From positions 62,001-126,000 of the forward strand of contig NZ_JACYXF010000006.1 of NCBI RefSeq assembly GCF_015352985.1: a stretch of DNA of 64,000 nucleotides. The letters run 5' to 3'. The notes beneath the pieces were generated by a model. It made no database searches and was not told the DNA's origin. It saw nothing but the letters and a program-made list of their open reading frames with translations. Position numbers and translations under genes: made by a program. Numbering within the stretch: the first letter of the stretch is position 1; every line of letters begins with the position of its first letter. Below are positions 38,617 through 47,262 of this stretch, one piece after another. The stretch comes from Noviherbaspirillum malthae (GTDB lineage Bacteria > Pseudomonadota > Gammaproteobacteria > Burkholderiales > Burkholderiaceae_D).

Positions 38617-39420
38617 GTGTACGCCTTTTCCTATTTTCGCCCGGCTTCCATCGATGAAGCCGTGGCCTTCCTGAAAGACCATGAAGGCGCCAAGCCGCTG
38701 TCCGGAGGCATGACGCTGGTACCGACGCTCAAGCAGCGCCTGGCTGCGCCCTCGCATCTGGTCGACCTGACCTGGATACCCGAGATGAAAGGCATCACCG
38801 TCGACGGCGACATCCTGCGCATCGGCGCGGCCACGCCGCATGCGGTGGTGGCATCGTCGGAAACCGTGGCGCAAACGATCCCTGCACTGTCCCGCCTGGC
38901 GGGCCTGATCGCCGATCCGCAGGTGCGCAACCGCGGCACCATCGGCGGGTCGGTGGCCAACAACGATCCGGCCGCCGATTATCCGGCAAGCGCGCTGGGA
39001 CTGGATGCAACGGTCGTGACCAGCGAGCGGCGGATACCTGCCGATGACTTTTTCGTCGGCATGTTCGAAACCGCGCTGCGGGAAACGGAACTCGTCACCG
39101 CCATCGAATTCAAGCGGCCCGATGCGGCTGCCTATCTGAAGTATGCGCATGCGGCGTCCGGCTATGCGGTCGCAGGCGTGTTCGTGGCGCGTTTCGGCGG
39201 TGCGGTCAGGGTAGCAGTCACCGGTGCGGGATCGTCGGTGTTCCGCTGGACGGAAGCCGAAGAGGCGCTGGCGCGGAGCTTCGGCATTGAGTCGTTAAGA
39301 GACGTGCCGCTGGATGATTCGATGCTGCTCGACGACATCCATGCGCCCGCGCCTTACCGGGCCAACCTGGTGAAGGTGCATGCCCGCCGCGCGGTGGCGG
39401 AATTGACAAACGGTGGGTGA
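38617..39420 (+). CDS. Molybdenum hydroxylase FAD-binding (medium) subunit
   Basis: A 267-residue CoxM/CutM-type FAD subunit starting with GTG (GGAGACAAC before it). It has the FAD motifs KPLSGGMTLVPTLK (residues 28-41) and RGTIGGSVANNDPAADYPA (about 107-125) and the C-terminal CO-dehydrogenase flavoprotein domain. It passes electrons from the iron-sulfur subunit to an acceptor. Together with the small and large subunits downstream it forms a heterotrimeric xanthine-dehydrogenase-family enzyme that hydroxylates an aromatic heterocycle or aldehyde with water. Confidence 0.9.
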   Translation: MYAFSYFRPASIDEAVAFLKDHEGAKPLSGGMTLVPTLKQRLAAPSHLVDLTWIPEMKGITVDGDILRIGAATPHAVVASSETVAQTIPALSRLAGLIADPQVRNRGTIGGSVANNDPAADYPASALGLDATVVTSERRIPADDFFVGMFETALRETELVTAIEFKRPDAAAYLKYAHAASGYAVAGVFVARFGGAVRVAVTGAGSSVFRWTEAEEALARSFGIESLRDVPLDDSMLLDDIHAPAPYRANLVKVHARRAVAELTNGG

Positions 39421-39486
39421 TTCGCACGGCTCGCATGGTTTTATCCAGGCATTGGACGCGCAGCACACTTATCTAAGCAGTTAAAG

Positions 39487-39625
39487 CGCACCCTTCTCCC
39501 GCAGGCGGGAGAAGGGCCGGGGATGAGGGGAATCGTCAAGACCGAAAGAGCACTTGTCTGTCCCGAAAGAGCACTTGGCTGTCCCCCTCACCCCTAACCC
39601 CTCTCCCGCCCGCGGGAGAGGGGAA
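39487..39625. repeat. REP-like hairpins with a 21-base tandem duplication
   Basis: Two 12-base-pair hairpins with two-base loops (CCCTTCTCCCGC... at 39491-39516 and CCCCTCTCCCGC... at 39598-39623) enclose two copies of CCGAAAGAGCACTTG(T/G)CTGT with a 21-base period. The CCCTCACCCCTAACCCCTCTCCCGC wording is typical of repetitive extragenic palindromes spread through many GC-rich genomes. It lies inside the molybdenum hydroxylase operon and could reduce or stabilise the downstream message. Confidence 0.75.
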
Positions 39626-39647
39626 TAAATTCGACTTAGGAGACATG

Positions 39648-40100
39648 ATGGAATTCAAGGGAACCCAAACAATCGAAGCGCCGCGCGACGTGGTCTGGAA
39701 ATGCCTGAACGACCCTGCGATTCTGCAGGCTTGCGTGCCGGGATGCGAATCCTTCACCGCCAAGAGCGATGACGAATATCTCGCCGTCGTGGTGGCATCG
39801 GTCGGTCCGGTCAAGGCCAAGTTCAAGGGCAACCTTGTTTTGTCGGACCGCGTCGAAGCGGTCGGTTACCGGATCGCGGGCCAGGGTGAAGGCGGCATCG
39901 CCGGTTTCGGCAAGATGAATGCAGAGGTGCGGCTGTCCGATGTCGACGGCGGCACCGAGCTGACGTATGTCTCCACCGCCGAAGTCGGCGGCAAGCTGGC
40001 CCAGATCGGGTCGCGCCTGGTGTCATCGGTGGCCAACAAGCTTGCCGATGAATTCTTCAAGCGTTTCAATGCCAATGTCAGTGCGCTGGCCAAGGCATGA
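39648..40100 (+). CDS. CoxG-like SRPBCC-fold protein (carbon monoxide dehydrogenase subunit G family)
   Basis: A 150-residue START/SRPBCC-fold protein: GTQTIEAPRDVVWKCLNDPAILQACVPGC, then VGPVKAKFKGNLVLSDR and the C-terminal LAQIGSRLVSSVANKLADEFF helix. CoxG-family proteins accompany CO-dehydrogenase-like molybdenum enzymes and are linked to membrane attachment or maturation of the enzyme. I prefer the second of two adjacent ATGs, five bases after AGGAGA. It sits between the FAD subunit and the iron-sulfur subunit genes. The C-terminal hydrophobic anchor of some CoxG proteins is missing. Confidence 0.87.
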   Translation: MEFKGTQTIEAPRDVVWKCLNDPAILQACVPGCESFTAKSDDEYLAVVVASVGPVKAKFKGNLVLSDRVEAVGYRIAGQGEGGIAGFGKMNAEVRLSDVDGGTELTYVSTAEVGGKLAQIGSRLVSSVANKLADEFFKRFNANVSALAKA

Positions 40101-40167
40101 AGCCAGGACACGCGTAATACACGCTTAACGCGCAATGCCCTCCCGGGCAAGTCAGGACGAGTAAGAA

Positions 40168-40674
40168 ATGGTAAGAGTTGAATTTCAGGTCAACGGCGAA
40201 CGTCGGGCCGAGGAAGTCGAAGACCGCACGCTGCTGGTTGAATTTCTGCGCCAGAAGTGCGGACTCACCGGCACGCATGTCGGCTGCGACACAACGCAGT
40301 GCGGTGCATGCACTGTCAATCTCAACGGCACGGCGGTGAAATCCTGCACCGTGCTCGCAGCGCAGGTGAGCGGCGGCGAAGTGACGACGGTCGAAGGGCT
40401 GGCGAGCGGCGATGCCCTGCATCCGGTGCAGGAAGCCTTCATCCAATGCCACGGCCTGCAGTGCGGCTTCTGCACGCCGGGCATGGTGATGGCGATCGAA
40501 TACTTCCTCAGGGAGCGTCCGGCATCGCTGGACGACGACACCATCCATACCGCGCTCGAGGGCAACATCTGCCGCTGCACCGGCTATGTCAACATCATCG
40601 AGGCGGTGCGGCATGCCGCCTACCGGATGTACCCGGACCTGCCGAAGCATGTGCCCGCGAAGGAGGCAGCATGA
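40168..40674 (+). CDS. Molybdenum hydroxylase iron-sulfur (small) subunit
   Basis: 168 residues with both 2Fe-2S binding sites: the plant-ferredoxin-type cluster in GCDTTQCGACTVNLNG plus a following cysteine, and the helical-domain cluster in CGFCTPGMVM and NICRCTGYVNIIEAV. It carries electrons from the molybdenum centre to FAD. Its TGA overlaps the ATG of the large subunit (ATGA), so the two are translationally coupled. Confidence 0.93.
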   Translation: MVRVEFQVNGERRAEEVEDRTLLVEFLRQKCGLTGTHVGCDTTQCGACTVNLNGTAVKSCTVLAAQVSGGEVTTVEGLASGDALHPVQEAFIQCHGLQCGFCTPGMVMAIEYFLRERPASLDDDTIHTALEGNICRCTGYVNIIEAVRHAAYRMYPDLPKHVPAKEAA

Positions 40675-43019
40675 TCGGCCAGCCACTGCCGCGCCTCGAG
40701 GACCGGCGCCTGGTCACCGGCAACGGCCGCTACACGGACGACTTCAATGTCGACGGCCAGGTCTACGCCGCTTTCCTGCGCTCGCCTCATGCGCATGCGA
40801 TTCTTTGCGCCATCAATACCGACGCTGCGCGCGAGGCACCCGGCGTGCTGGCGGTACTGACCGGCCAGGAGTATCTCGACGCCGGCTTCCAGGGCATCCA
40901 GCATGTGCCCAATCCCGCCGATGCGATCGTCCATACACAGCCGGCGTTCCCCAGTTCCCTGACAGGATCGGTCTTCAACCAGCTTCACCTGCCGCTGCCG
41001 GTGGACAAGGTTCGCCATGTCGGCGAGCCGGTCGCGATGGTCATCGCCGCTACTGCACTGGAAGCGCGGGATGCAATTGAACTGATCGAAGTCGACTACG
41101 AAGTGCTCGAAGCCGTGGTGGCCGCCGACGATGCGATGAAGGACAATGCGCCGGAGCTTTGGGAAAACGCGCCGAAGAACCTGTGCTTCCAGACCCAGCT
41201 CGGCGACAAGGAAGCGGCGCAGCGGATTTTCCGGGAAGCGGCCCATGTGGTGCGCCGCGAGTTCCGCAACAGCCGCATCGTCAATTGCCAGATGGAGCCG
41301 CGCGCGGCCATCGGTCTGTACGATGAAAAGGAAGACAGCTATACGCTCATCTCCGGCAGCCAGGGCGCGCATCGGCAGAAGGCTTGCCTGGTCGGCGCGC
41401 TGCGGGTACCGGAGGCAAAGGTGCGCGTGGTCTGCCCGGATGTGGGCGGCGGCTTCGGTCCGCGCAGCATGCTCAATGTGGAACAGCTGGCCGTGGTCTG
41501 GGGTGCCCGTCATGTCGGACGCCCGGTGAAATGGACCGGCGACCGCAGCGAAGCCTTCCTCTCCGACTACCAGGGACGCGACCAGATCACCCGCGCTGCC
41601 ATCGCCTTCGACAAGGACGGCCGCATCCTGGCCATCGACAATGAATGGATCGGCAACGTCGGCGCGCATACGGTGTCGTATGTGCCGATGGCCAACGGCA
41701 CCCGCGTGATGACCACGGTCTACGACGTGCCGGTGGCGGCGGTGCATATCAGCGGCGTGCTCACCAATACCGTGCCCACCGGACCCTACCGGGGCGCCGG
41801 ACGCCCGGAAGCGCATCACATGATGGAACGCATGCTCGATATCGCCGCGCGCGAACTGGACATCGACCGTCTTGAAATCCGCAGGCGCAATCTGGTCAAG
41901 CGCAGCCAGCTTCCTTATCGCAGTCCGATGGGATTGAACTACGACAGCGGCGATTTCGAAGGGAACATGAACCGTGCGCTGGAGCTTGCCGGCTGGGCCG
42001 ATTTCGAAACGCGGCGCGCAGCATCGCGCGCAAGGGGCAAGCTGCGCGGCATCGGTCTGGCCAATTACGTGGAAGCGCCGGTCGGCGCGCCGCGCGAGCG
42101 TATCGAGTTGAGCATCCTGCCGGAAGGCATCGTTGACATCGTTTCCGGCACGCAGACGCAGGGGCAGGGCCATGCCACCACCTTCGCCCAGGTCGTCGTT
42201 GCGCAGCTCGGCGTGCCGATCGAATCGGTTCGCCTGCGCACCGGGGACACCGCTTTCGTCAAGCTCGGCGGCGGCTCCCACTCGGACCGCAGCATGCGCC
42301 TGGCCGGTACTCTGCTGGTGCAGGCGTCCGAAAAGCTGATCGCAGCGGGAAGGGTGGTTGCGGCCCGCATGCTCGACGCTTCTCCCGAGAACCTGGCCTT
42401 CGCCGACGGCGGCTTCCGCGACGACGGCACGCGGCGCTTCGTCAGCCTGTTCGAGATTGCCGCCGACATCCGGCAGCGCGGTGCGGCGGACGACAAGGAA
42501 CGCGTGTTCCAGGCGGACGCGGAATTCAACGGTCGGATGCCGGCCCATCCGACCGGATGCGCCGTCTGCGAACTGGAGATCGATCCCGAAACCGGCGACA
42601 CCGCACTCCTCAACTATACGCAGATCGACGATGTCGGGCAGCCGATCAACCCGCTGATCCTCGAAGGGCAGGTGCATGGCGGCCTGGCACAGGGAATCGG
42701 ACAGGCATTCCTCGAAGGCTATTTCATCGAGCGCAGCAGCGGCCAGGTGCTGTCCGGATCGTACATGGATTACGGCGTGCCGCGGGCGGGCGCCGTGCCG
42801 CCGCTGAATCTGGAATTCTCGGAAGACCCGACCAGCGGCAATCCGCTGCGCGTGAAGGGCGGCGGGGAGAGCGGTATCACGCCCGCCACCGCAACCATCT
42901 TCAATGCGCTGGCCGATGCGCTGCGCGACATCGGCAACGACGAGATACCGATGCCGGCCACGCCGGCCGTGATCTGGAACTACATCCAACAACATGAAGG
43001 ACAAGCCAATGCAGTCTGA
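40671..43019 (+). CDS. Molybdenum hydroxylase large (molybdopterin-binding) subunit
   Basis: 782 residues of the CoxL/xanthine dehydrogenase family: GNGRYTDDFNVDGQVYAAFLRSPHAHA at the start, SGSQGAHR, the GGGFGPRS glycine loop, PTGPYRGAGRPEAHHMMERMLD, GTQTQGQGHATTFAQVV, and VKGGGESGITPA with the catalytic glutamate near the C terminus. It lacks the AYxCSFR loop of true CO dehydrogenases and has YRGAGR instead, so the substrate is another compound such as an N-heteroaromatic acid or an aldehyde. AAGGAGG precedes the ATG, which overlaps the small-subunit stop. Confidence 0.92.
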   Translation: MIGQPLPRLEDRRLVTGNGRYTDDFNVDGQVYAAFLRSPHAHAILCAINTDAAREAPGVLAVLTGQEYLDAGFQGIQHVPNPADAIVHTQPAFPSSLTGSVFNQLHLPLPVDKVRHVGEPVAMVIAATALEARDAIELIEVDYEVLEAVVAADDAMKDNAPELWENAPKNLCFQTQLGDKEAAQRIFREAAHVVRREFRNSRIVNCQMEPRAAIGLYDEKEDSYTLISGSQGAHRQKACLVGALRVPEAKVRVVCPDVGGGFGPRSMLNVEQLAVVWGARHVGRPVKWTGDRSEAFLSDYQGRDQITRAAIAFDKDGRILAIDNEWIGNVGAHTVSYVPMANGTRVMTTVYDVPVAAVHISGVLTNTVPTGPYRGAGRPEAHHMMERMLDIAARELDIDRLEIRRRNLVKRSQLPYRSPMGLNYDSGDFEGNMNRALELAGWADFETRRAASRARGKLRGIGLANYVEAPVGAPRERIELSILPEGIVDIVSGTQTQGQGHATTFAQVVVAQLGVPIESVRLRTGDTAFVKLGGGSHSDRSMRLAGTLLVQASEKLIAAGRVVAARMLDASPENLAFADGGFRDDGTRRFVSLFEIAADIRQRGAADDKERVFQADAEFNGRMPAHPTGCAVCELEIDPETGDTALLNYTQIDDVGQPINPLILEGQVHGGLAQGIGQAFLEGYFIERSSGQVLSGSYMDYGVPRAGAVPPLNLEFSEDPTSGNPLRVKGGGESGITPATATIFNALADALRDIGNDEIPMPATPAVIWNYIQQHEGQANAV

Positions 43020-43734
43020 TCAGGTCATCATCCGCCGTGAAGGCGATCTGCTGGATATCGTGCTCAACCGGCCGGAGAAGGGCAATTCCCTGTCCGCGGA
43101 GATGGGCGACGCCATCATCGCCGCGCTGGACGCAATCGACGAGTCGGTCAAGGTAGTGCGCCTGTCCGGCGCCGGCGCCGACTTCTGCGGCGGCAGGGAT
43201 TCGCCCATTCCGACGCTCGGCCCGAAGCCCTCGGCGGAAACCATACGCAAGGTGGTCGCCGCGCCGCCGCTGGCGCTGTACGACGCAATCAAGAATGCCC
43301 CGGTTCCCGTGGTGGCGGTGGTACTCGGCAAGGCGGCCGGCGCCGGATGCGGCCTTGCCTGCGTGTGCGATATCACGCTGAGCGCCGACGATGCGACGTA
43401 CTCGATTCCTGAAATGGAGCGCGATATCCCTCCCACGCTGGTGATGACGGCGCTGATCGACCGCGTGCCGGTCAAGACGCTGGGTTATCTGGTGTTCAGC
43501 CGTGAATCGCTGACGGCTGCGGAAGCTTTTCAGGCGGGAATGATCAAGAAGGTGCTGCCTGCGGCCGAGCTTGAAGCCGAAGCCGAGAAACTGATCGCCA
43601 CCATGCTGACCAACAGCGCGGTCAGCCTGCGTGCGGTGAAACAGTATCTTCGCCTTGCTCCGGAAATGTCGGGCCAGGCAGCCAGCAGCTTCGCGGCAAA
43701 TCTCGCGGCGACCGCGCTGTCGGCACGTTTCTGA
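43009..43734 (+). CDS. Enoyl-CoA hydratase/isomerase (crotonase) family protein
   Basis: 241 residues with the crotonase core: IVLNRPEKGNSLSAEM, oxyanion-hole segment GADFCGGRD, and AAGAGCGLACVCDITLSADDATYSIPEMERDIPP. The position of the first catalytic glutamate of classical hydratases (Glu144 in rat crotonase) is glycine here, whereas the second (in IPEM) is kept, so hydration chemistry may be altered. The ATG is eight bases after AAGGA and lies inside the end of the large-subunit gene. No CoA ligase is encoded in the operon; the thioester would have to come from elsewhere. Confidence 0.85.
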   Translation: MQSDQVIIRREGDLLDIVLNRPEKGNSLSAEMGDAIIAALDAIDESVKVVRLSGAGADFCGGRDSPIPTLGPKPSAETIRKVVAAPPLALYDAIKNAPVPVVAVVLGKAAGAGCGLACVCDITLSADDATYSIPEMERDIPPTLVMTALIDRVPVKTLGYLVFSRESLTAAEAFQAGMIKKVLPAAELEAEAEKLIATMLTNSAVSLRAVKQYLRLAPEMSGQAASSFAANLAATALSARF

Positions 43735-43776
43735 AAACGGCGCAATCAACAAACAACGATTCACAGGAGATAAGCA

Positions 43777-44754
43777 ATGAGACGCACGCTGATCAAAGCC
43801 GCATTGCTGGCGCAGGCATTTTCCGTGCTGGCATTTGCCGGCACGGCTTCGGCACAGAACTATCCGAACAAACCGATCCGCATGGTGCTGGGCTACCCGG
43901 CAGGCAGCGGCATCGACAACGTGGCGCGCCAGGTGGCGCAGCGCATGGAAAAAGCCTTGGGCCAGACCGTCTATGTCGACAACAAGCCCGGCGCACTAGG
44001 CAATATCGCCGCGCAAAACGTGGCGACTTCGGCGCCCGACGGCTATTCGATTCTCTTCACGCCGAATTCCGCGCCGGTCGCCAACGTGCATTTGTTCAAG
44101 AAGCTGCCTTTCGATCCGATCAAGGATTTTGCGCCGGTGGCGCCGGTGGCGACGCTCGGTTTCGTGGTGCTGGTCAATCCAGAAAAACTGCCTGTCAAGA
44201 CGTTGGCGGAATTGACCGCGCTGCTGAAGAAGGATCCCACCAAGTACAGCTACGGCACCGGCAACGCGACCGGCCAGGTCGCGGGCGCGCTGTACACGCA
44301 TCTGGCCGGCATCGACGTGCTGAACGTGCCCTACAAGGGCGTGCCGCCGGCGGTCACCGACCTGATCGGCGGCCGGATCGACTTCGTGATGGCCGATGCG
44401 TCGCTCGCGATTCCGCAGATCAAGGGCGGCCGCGTGAAAGGCCTGGCGGTCACCAACGCCACTCGCGTCTCGGCGCTCAAGGATGTGCCGACCATGTCCG
44501 AAGCCGGTCTCCCGGGATATGACCTGATCGGATGGTTCGGCATATTCGTGCCGGCCAAGACGCCGCCGGAAATCACCAAACTGCTGGAAAGGCACGTGCG
44601 GGAAGTGGTAGCCGACAAGGGTCTCAGCGAGTCCTTGCGTTCCATCGGCGTGGAACCCTGGCTTGGGACTTCCGCCGACCTTGCCAAGGCAGTCGTGTCC
44701 GATACCGAGAAGTGGGGACAGATCATCAAGCGTGCCGGCATCGTTGCCGAATAA
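43777..44754 (+). CDS. Bug-family periplasmic substrate-binding protein
   Basis: 325 residues, with a clear signal peptide (MRRTLIKAALLAQAFSVLAFAGTASA). The mature N terminus YPNKPIRMVLGYPAGSGIDN departs from the usual VPFxPGG, which may mean a different ligand. VPYKGVPPAV and DVPTMSEAGLPG are present. It has a strong AGGAG site and is the last gene of the long operon, giving that operon a receptor at each end. Confidence 0.92.
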   Translation: MRRTLIKAALLAQAFSVLAFAGTASAQNYPNKPIRMVLGYPAGSGIDNVARQVAQRMEKALGQTVYVDNKPGALGNIAAQNVATSAPDGYSILFTPNSAPVANVHLFKKLPFDPIKDFAPVAPVATLGFVVLVNPEKLPVKTLAELTALLKKDPTKYSYGTGNATGQVAGALYTHLAGIDVLNVPYKGVPPAVTDLIGGRIDFVMADASLAIPQIKGGRVKGLAVTNATRVSALKDVPTMSEAGLPGYDLIGWFGIFVPAKTPPEITKLLERHVREVVADKGLSESLRSIGVEPWLGTSADLAKAVVSDTEKWGQIIKRAGIVAE

Positions 44755-45278
44755 GCGCGTGCTTGCGCCGGGTGCCTGAGTCACTGCGATTGACTCTCGG
44801 TCATCCGGCGTGAATTGCAGTGGGCATGAAGAGCGGGATGAGGATTTTCAGATTCATGCCGCACCTGCCGCAAGCCGTAACATCATCCGCCCAATAAAAG
44901 TGGATTTTCTTCGGTTGACTGTTGAGGACAGCATTGTCTGCTGTCCGCAATAGGAACGATCCTTCTCTCAAGCAGGAAATCCGCTGCTCGAAAACGACCC
45001 CCGCCGGTTTCCAAATCCATCCGCGTCGCCGCGAGACTCACCCTCGCAGGCGCCTAACAGGCACCGCAGTCCAAGTCGCACCCCCCCTTATCATTTTGTT
45101 GCATTAGAGATACATCCGGCTTTACCTGCTTGCTCGCCAAGCACGCCTATATCAATAATGACCATTGCCGTAAAGCCGATGCTTTGACATCAATACAAAA
45201 TGAATCCTATGGCAATCGCCTGGCTGAACTGCACATCGCCAGGTTGCTGTCGCCGACCCTTGAGACAAATAACACTCC
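44755..45278. other. Intergenic region before the chemoreceptor gene
   Basis: About 520 bases without a supported gene. A run of seven C residues (45077) and a moderately AT-rich stretch (TTATCATTTTGTTGCATTAG) occur upstream of the chemoreceptor; no convincing promoter or terminator hairpin was found. Confidence 0.4.
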
Positions 45279-46970
45279 ATGAACTTCCTGCACAATTCCC
45301 GCATCGGCACGCGCCTGGCGGTCGGCTTTGCCATTATTCTTGCCTTTTCCATCATTTCCACGATCGCCGGCATACTGGAACTTCGCGGGGTGAAGAAATC
45401 CACGGAGCAAATGATGGAGAAACCGCTCGCCAAGGAGCGGATGGCAAGCGAGTGGTATCGCAACACCTTCGGTGCAATCCGTCGAACCAGTGCCATTGTC
45501 AAGAGCAGCGATGATTCGCTGGTCGCCTTTTTCAAGGATGACATTCAGGCAACCACGAAGAGTTCGAATGAAATCCAGAAGGCATTCGAAGCCTTGCTGA
45601 CCAGCGAGGAAGAACGCGCCCTGTACGACAAGATCGGTGAGGTGCGGAAGAAGTATGGCAAATCTCGCGATGCCGCTACCAAAGCCAAGGCGGAGGGCAA
45701 TGCGGCCGAATCGACGCGCATTCTCGAACAGGAGTATTTGCCCTATTCCCTCGAATATGAAAATCTGCTCAAGGACCTGGTTGCCCATCAACGCAAGAGT
45801 ATCGACACCAAGGCCATTGAGGTCGAGGAAGCCGCGGACCGCGGCTCCAATCTGATGGCGCTGCTGACCGTGCTGATCGTCGCTTTCGGCGCGGTGTGCT
45901 CCTTCATCATTGCGCGCAGCATCACCAGGCCGCTCAACTACGCCGTTGACGTGGCCACAAAGGTGGCCGACGGTGACTTGACGAGCAGGATCGATACGTC
46001 TGCAAGGGACGAGATCGGTCAATTGCTGCGAGCACTGCAGACCATGAACTCCAGCCTCCAGGGCATCGTCACCAAGGTGCAGACCGGTACCCGCGCCATT
46101 TCGACGGCTTCGGCAGAAATCGCCAGCGGCAACCAGGATCTCTCGTCACGCACCGAGGAGCAAGCGAGCTCGCTGGAGGAAACCGCGTCGTCGATGGAAG
46201 AACTGACCTCGACCGTCAGGCAAAACGCCGATAACGCGCGGCAGGCCAATCAACTGGCGACGTCCGCATCCGACGTGGCGGGCAAGGGCGGCCAGGTGGT
46301 GTCCCAGGTGATTGACACGATGGCCTCCATCAACGAATCATCGCGCAAGATTGTCGATATCATCAGCGTCATCGACGGCATCGCCTTCCAGACCAATATC
46401 CTCGCGCTCAATGCCGCTGTCGAGGCTGCCCGTGCCGGCGAACAGGGGCGCGGCTTTGCGGTAGTCGCATCCGAGGTGCGCACTCTTGCCCAGCGCTCCG
46501 CAGCAGCGGCCAAGGAAATCAAGACGCTGATTGACGATTCGGTCGGAAAAGTGGAGGCGGGCAGCGCGCTGGTCGATCAGGCCGGCGTGACGATGGAAGA
46601 AGTGGTCGTCAGCGTCAAGCGCGTGAGCGACATCATCAACGAGATCACGTCGGCCAGTCAGGAACAGAGCACCGGCATCGAGGAAATCAATCGGGCCATC
46701 AGCCAGATGGATCAAGTCACGCAGCAGAATGCGGCGCTGGTGGAACAGGCCGCTGCCGCAGCAGAATCGATGCAGGATCAGGCAGCCAACCTTACACAGT
46801 TGGTTTCCGTGTTCAAGACCGACCACGCGCATAGCGAAGCAATGCCGGCGTTCGCAAGGAATGCCGGCGTTGTGCAGAACGGGCACAAGCGTCATGCGAC
46901 ACCGCAAGTTCCGGCAAAGCGACATGCGGCCGCATTGACCCGCTCAGGCAATGATTGGGAAGAGTTTTAA
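45279..46970 (+). CDS. Methyl-accepting chemotaxis protein
   Basis: 563 residues: membrane helix at about 11-32, a four-helix-bundle periplasmic sensor (about 35-190), second helix (about 192-213), HAMP (about 214-266), and the cytoplasmic signalling hairpin containing the invariant tip EAARAGEQGRGFAVVASEVR. Methylation helices lie on both sides (SSRTEEQASSLEETASSMEELTSTV). The C-terminal NDWEEF resembles the pentapeptide that tethers CheR and CheB. It probably senses a ligand connected with the catabolic genes around it (inference). It has its own terminator. Confidence 0.95.
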   Translation: MNFLHNSRIGTRLAVGFAIILAFSIISTIAGILELRGVKKSTEQMMEKPLAKERMASEWYRNTFGAIRRTSAIVKSSDDSLVAFFKDDIQATTKSSNEIQKAFEALLTSEEERALYDKIGEVRKKYGKSRDAATKAKAEGNAAESTRILEQEYLPYSLEYENLLKDLVAHQRKSIDTKAIEVEEAADRGSNLMALLTVLIVAFGAVCSFIIARSITRPLNYAVDVATKVADGDLTSRIDTSARDEIGQLLRALQTMNSSLQGIVTKVQTGTRAISTASAEIASGNQDLSSRTEEQASSLEETASSMEELTSTVRQNADNARQANQLATSASDVAGKGGQVVSQVIDTMASINESSRKIVDIISVIDGIAFQTNILALNAAVEAARAGEQGRGFAVVASEVRTLAQRSAAAAKEIKTLIDDSVGKVEAGSALVDQAGVTMEEVVVSVKRVSDIINEITSASQEQSTGIEEINRAISQMDQVTQQNAALVEQAAAAAESMQDQAANLTQLVSVFKTDHAHSEAMPAFARNAGVVQNGHKRHATPQVPAKRHAAALTRSGNDWEEF

Positions 46971-47006
46971 CTTCGCAAAGCCGGCAGGGCTGGCAGCAGA
47001 CTGAAA

Positions 47007-47051
47007 GAAAAGCAAGGCCGGCCCCTGTTTCAGGTGCCGGCCTTGCTTTTC
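47007..47051 (+). terminator. Terminator of the chemoreceptor gene
   Basis: A 16-base-pair perfect stem (GAAAAGCAAGGCCGGC and its complement), with a nested CCTG-TTT-CAGG hairpin in the loop, ends in TTGCTTTTC. Confidence 0.75.
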
Positions 47052-47154
47052 AGCCGTCTGAACAGCGTTGATGTATTTTTTAGCTTGCCTCGGTCAAGTT
47101 TGACTTGGCTGTGCAGGTTAGAACAGCTATCGAGCGCGAATCGCTTGAACATGA

Positions 47155-47193
47155 AAACGCCCTTCATTGCATGGGCGGCAATAAAGGGCGTTT
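47155..47193 (-). terminator. Terminator of the minus-strand gentisate cluster
   Basis: AAACGCCCTT pairs with AAGGGCGTTT (10 base pairs), and an inner ATTGC/GCAAT pair extends the stem around a seven-base loop. Read on the minus strand it ends in a T-rich GGGCGTTTTC, about 70 bases after the Bug receptor stop. Confidence 0.65.
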
Positions 47194-47262
47194 CGGCTTG
47201 CACGTCAGGGCCGGCTCGGAAGCATCGATGTGCGCGGCGGGCCTTGCCTTTGCCAGAGCAGG

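Noticed and set aside
39542..39582. Tandem repeat as a possible CRISPR array
   Set aside because: Only two units, directly adjacent with no spacer, inside REP-like sequence.
40620..43004. 794-codon open frame on the minus strand opposite the molybdenum hydroxylase large subunit
   Set aside because: Antisense shadow of a motif-complete gene; composition atypical for a protein.
40671..43019. Reading the molybdenum enzyme as an aerobic CO dehydrogenase because CoxG, CoxM, CoxS and CoxL-like genes are together
   Set aside because: The large subunit has YRGAGR where CO dehydrogenases have the AYxCSFR loop, and the operon also encodes aromatic-ring enzymes.
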